From an uncultured bacterium (GTDB lineage: Bacteria > Patescibacteriota > Saccharimonadia > Saccharimonadales > Saccharimonadaceae), in the NCBI GenBank assembly GCA_903861015.1, contig CAIOSL010000018.1, positions 1-6,102 of the forward strand: DNA of 6,102 nucleotides, written 5' to 3'. Below, one piece after another: positions 4,875 to 6,102 of the stretch; the stretch's first letter is position 1; the number at the start of each line of letters is the position of its first letter. The position numbers were made by a program, and so were the translations under genes. The notes beneath the pieces were generated by a model. The model was not told the origin of the DNA. It saw nothing but the letters and a program-made list of their open reading frames with translations, and searched no databases.

Positions 4875-5052
4875 TGAGAACTGCCAGTGGCAGTTCGCAA
4901 GGCCGGAAACTGATTGTGGGCTATGCCTACAGTAAGTTGAGGCGGGGTCGCGAAAAATTCAGAACGAATTTTATCGTGACATGGTTTTTGGCAAAAGACA
5001 GTGCCACGTTCAAGATAGGTATATAATATACCTGAGCATTAACAATTTGTAT
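4875..5052 (+). other. Palindrome-rich insert between the two tRNA-Gln copies
   Basis: No plus-strand protein is supported here; on the minus strand the recombinase frame runs through it as far as 4927. It holds a 19-bp palindrome with one central base, GAACTGCCAGTGGCAGTTC (4878-4896). A long imperfect hairpin follows (4902-4943): GCC, AACT, TGTGGGC on one side and GCCTACA, AGTT, GGC on the other. Next come an AT stem AAAATTC/GAATTTT (4954-4972) and a 17-bp palindrome (5017-5033). TGGTTTTTGG (4982-4991) and GTTCAA (5008-5013) echo the anticodon and T-loop regions of the tRNA at nearly the right distance. The plus-strand folds suggest a structured RNA; an alternative is a decayed tRNA copy carrying an insertion. 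Confidence 0.5.
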
Positions 5053-6102
5053 TGGGATGTCGCCAAGTGGTAAGGCACTGGTTTTTGGTACCAGCATTCG
5101 GGGGTTCAAATCCCTCCATCCCAGCCAATTTTGACTTTGAGCCGTTTGATAGAGAATATCGAACGGCTTTTTGTATTCCCACCTCAGTTGGTCGCCGTGA
5201 AGCGTCAGGTTCTGAAGCACCAAGTTAACCAGAAGCCGTCTTTCTTCCATTTCCGAACTTTCCAGTAGTGAGGGGGCTTTTTGACCAATTTCAATGAAGT
5301 ATTCAATCGTCTTGTAAAAGCTATCGTCTGCTTCATCAACTGCATCGAGTTTGTTTTTTAATAAATCTCGAATTGACTTATATTCTTCGGCTTTGGCTTT
5401 GTAGGAATCTTTATCAATATCGCCATCTAAATATAATTCATGCAATCTATCTAGCCTGTTTTGTATTTTACTGAGTTCAGTTTGAAGATGTGCGATATTT
5501 TGTGACTTGTACTTAATTTTATCGTCGTGTGATGTTTTCAAAATAGCCTTAACAGCTTCGTAATCTTCGGATGCAATTTTGATAGCTTCAAAAGCTTTTT
5601 TGAGTTGCTTGGTAATTTCTTCTTCTCTAAGCCATTTTGCACCGTGTTTACCTTTGTATTGCGTGCAATGATAATAGTCATGTCCTTTTTGATGTTCAGG
5701 CGTAATACTGCACCCACACTCGCCACAGCGTATTAGTCCACGATAGTGGAAAGGTAATCCAGCATACTTAAATACCTTTTTATTGTGTCCAGCCTTCACA
5801 TTTTGAACTTCATCGAATAATGTTTTGCTGATGATTGTATCGTAAACGTGCGGATAATCATTGCCTTTGATATACATAACGCCAAAGTAGAACTTTTTCT
5901 TAAGTATACGGTCAATTTGACTAGTTCCAAGTTTTAGACCATATTCATTAATTAGTTTTTGCCGGATTTCTTTCATTGAGTATGACGATGTGGCATACCA
6001 TTGATACATGCTGACAACGATTTGTGCGTTTGATGTGTCAGGAATAATCCATTTCTTGCCGTTTTTAAGGTCTATATTTTTATAGCCAAACGGTGCTTTG
6101 CC
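4927..6102 (-). CDS. Large serine recombinase/integrase, N-terminus outside window
   Basis: The minus-strand frame is open from the right edge to a TAG at 4927-4929, 391 residues visible. The catalytic resolvase domain with the active serine would lie beyond the window. What is visible starts with GKAPFGYKNIDLKNGKKWIIP, the start of the recombinase domain (about 1-105). It is followed by a zinc ribbon with CGECGC (C126, C129, C131) and YYHC (C146). The usual fourth cysteine is not obvious; H153 may replace it. A Lys/Glu-rich coiled coil (about 187-257) follows, as in integrases of phages and integrative elements. The last protein-like part is LRWEYKKPFDILYQTA; residues 326-350 are antisense tRNA-Gln (WLGWRDLNPRM...). 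The region is AT-rich: 5401-5460 has 19 of 60 G+C, against 37 of 60 at 1561-1620. It probably belongs to an element extending to the right. Confidence 0.9.
   Translation of the reverse strand, partial: GKAPFGYKNIDLKNGKKWIIPDTSNAQIVVSMYQWYATSSYSMKEIRQKLINEYGLKLGTSQIDRILKKKFYFGVMYIKGNDYPHVYDTIISKTLFDEVQNVKAGHNKKVFKYAGLPFHYRGLIRCGECGCSITPEHQKGHDYYHCTQYKGKHGAKWLREEEITKQLKKAFEAIKIASEDYEAVKAILKTSHDDKIKYKSQNIAHLQTELSKIQNRLDRLHELYLDGDIDKDSYKAKAEEYKSIRDLLKNKLDAVDEADDSFYKTIEYFIEIGQKAPSLLESSEMEERRLLVNLVLQNLTLHGDQLRWEYKKPFDILYQTAQSQNWLGWRDLNPRMLVPKTSALPLGDIPIQIVNAQVYYIPILNVALSFAKNHVTIKFVLNFSRPRLNLL
5017..5033. promoter_or_regulatory. 17-bp palindrome containing the tRNA-Gln -10 box
   Basis: AGGTATATAATATACCT is perfectly palindromic around A5025. 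It contains TATAAT at 5022-5027, which would start transcription at about 5034, 19 nt before the tRNA. No matching -35 is seen at 16-18 bp. It could be a promoter element, a repressor operator, or a recombinase-related site. Confidence 0.4.
5053..5127 (+). tRNA. tRNA-Gln (anticodon UUG), CCA encoded
   Basis: This is a complete cloverleaf. The acceptor stem TGGGATG (5053-5059) pairs with CATCCCA (5117-5123). The D arm is GCC/GGC, the anticodon stem CTGGT/ACCAG, and the loop TTTTGGT has anticodon TTG at 5085-5087. The variable region has 5 nt, and the T arm is GGGGG/CCCTC around TTCAAAT. The discriminator G5124 is followed by genome-encoded CCA (5125-5127). It reads CAA and possibly CAG glutamine codons. 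Its first 23 bases are duplicated 201 bp upstream, and the recombinase frame covers the whole gene antisense. It is either the reconstituted target of an integrated element or a replacement copy brought by that element. Confidence 0.97.
5140..5172 (+). terminator. Rho-independent terminator of tRNA-Gln
   Basis: AGCCGTTTGATA (5140-5151) pairs with TATCGAACGGCT (5157-5168): twelve base pairs with one T-G wobble, loop GAGAA. Five T residues (5168-5172) follow. It lies 12 nt after the encoded CCA. On the opposite strand the same bases are inside the recombinase reading frame, where no T tract follows the stem, so it should stop only tRNA transcription. Confidence 0.85.

Noticed and set aside
4852..4980. 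RNase P RNA, tmRNA, SRP RNA or a group I intron as the identity of the structured region
   Set aside because: The motifs I know for these RNAs are not found on either strand, and an intron would require a 3' exon in register, which is not present.
4954..4989. Terminator formed by AAAATTC/GAATTTT and the following TTTTT
   Set aside because: The stem is AT-only at its core and the T run lies 12 nt away, so it does not have intrinsic terminator geometry.
1..6102. CRISPR array, transposon inverted ends or toxin-antitoxin pair
   Set aside because: No regularly spaced repeats, transposase or toxin/antitoxin signature was seen; the only mobile-element gene is the serine recombinase.

Overview
The window looks like a chromosomal piece of a small-genome bacterium, most likely a Candidate Phyla Radiation organism near Saccharibacteria (TM7). 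This is inferred from gene content, a short cysteine-free L32 and many short compact genes; there is no rRNA or other decisive marker. TGA is a normal stop (nusB, NUDIX gene, rnc), which argues against the CPR lineages that read TGA as glycine.

Left part (about 1-3010), plus strand: an expression and RNA-processing block. A near-consensus promoter drives rpmF (L32). Then come nusB, a NUDIX hydrolase and rnc (RNase III), which overlap and look translationally coupled. rpsP (S16) has its own promoter. khpA, a KH-domain protein with an acidic tail, follows. A roughly 115-nt unit with its own candidate promoter, several hairpins and a strong intrinsic terminator fills the gap before trmD. It looks like an undescribed small RNA or a structured 3' UTR.

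Middle (3050-4794), plus strand: trmD, then two small four-helix membrane proteins of unknown function. trmD and the first membrane gene have a -10 box 6-8 nt before ATG and no Shine-Dalgarno sequence, so they may be leaderless. rimM and rplS, usual neighbours of rpsP and trmD, are absent here.

Right part (4795-6102): a mobile-element border. A good promoter leads into the first 23 nt of tRNA-Gln, which then break off into about 180 bp of palindrome-rich DNA. A complete tRNA-Gln(UUG) with encoded CCA and an intrinsic terminator follows. From the right edge a large serine recombinase runs leftwards on the minus strand. Its open frame passes through the terminator, the whole tRNA antisense and on to 4927. 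The likeliest reading is an element integrated at tRNA-Gln. Whether the 5' fragment is an attachment-site scar, a broken original tRNA or part of a new RNA cannot be settled from this window.
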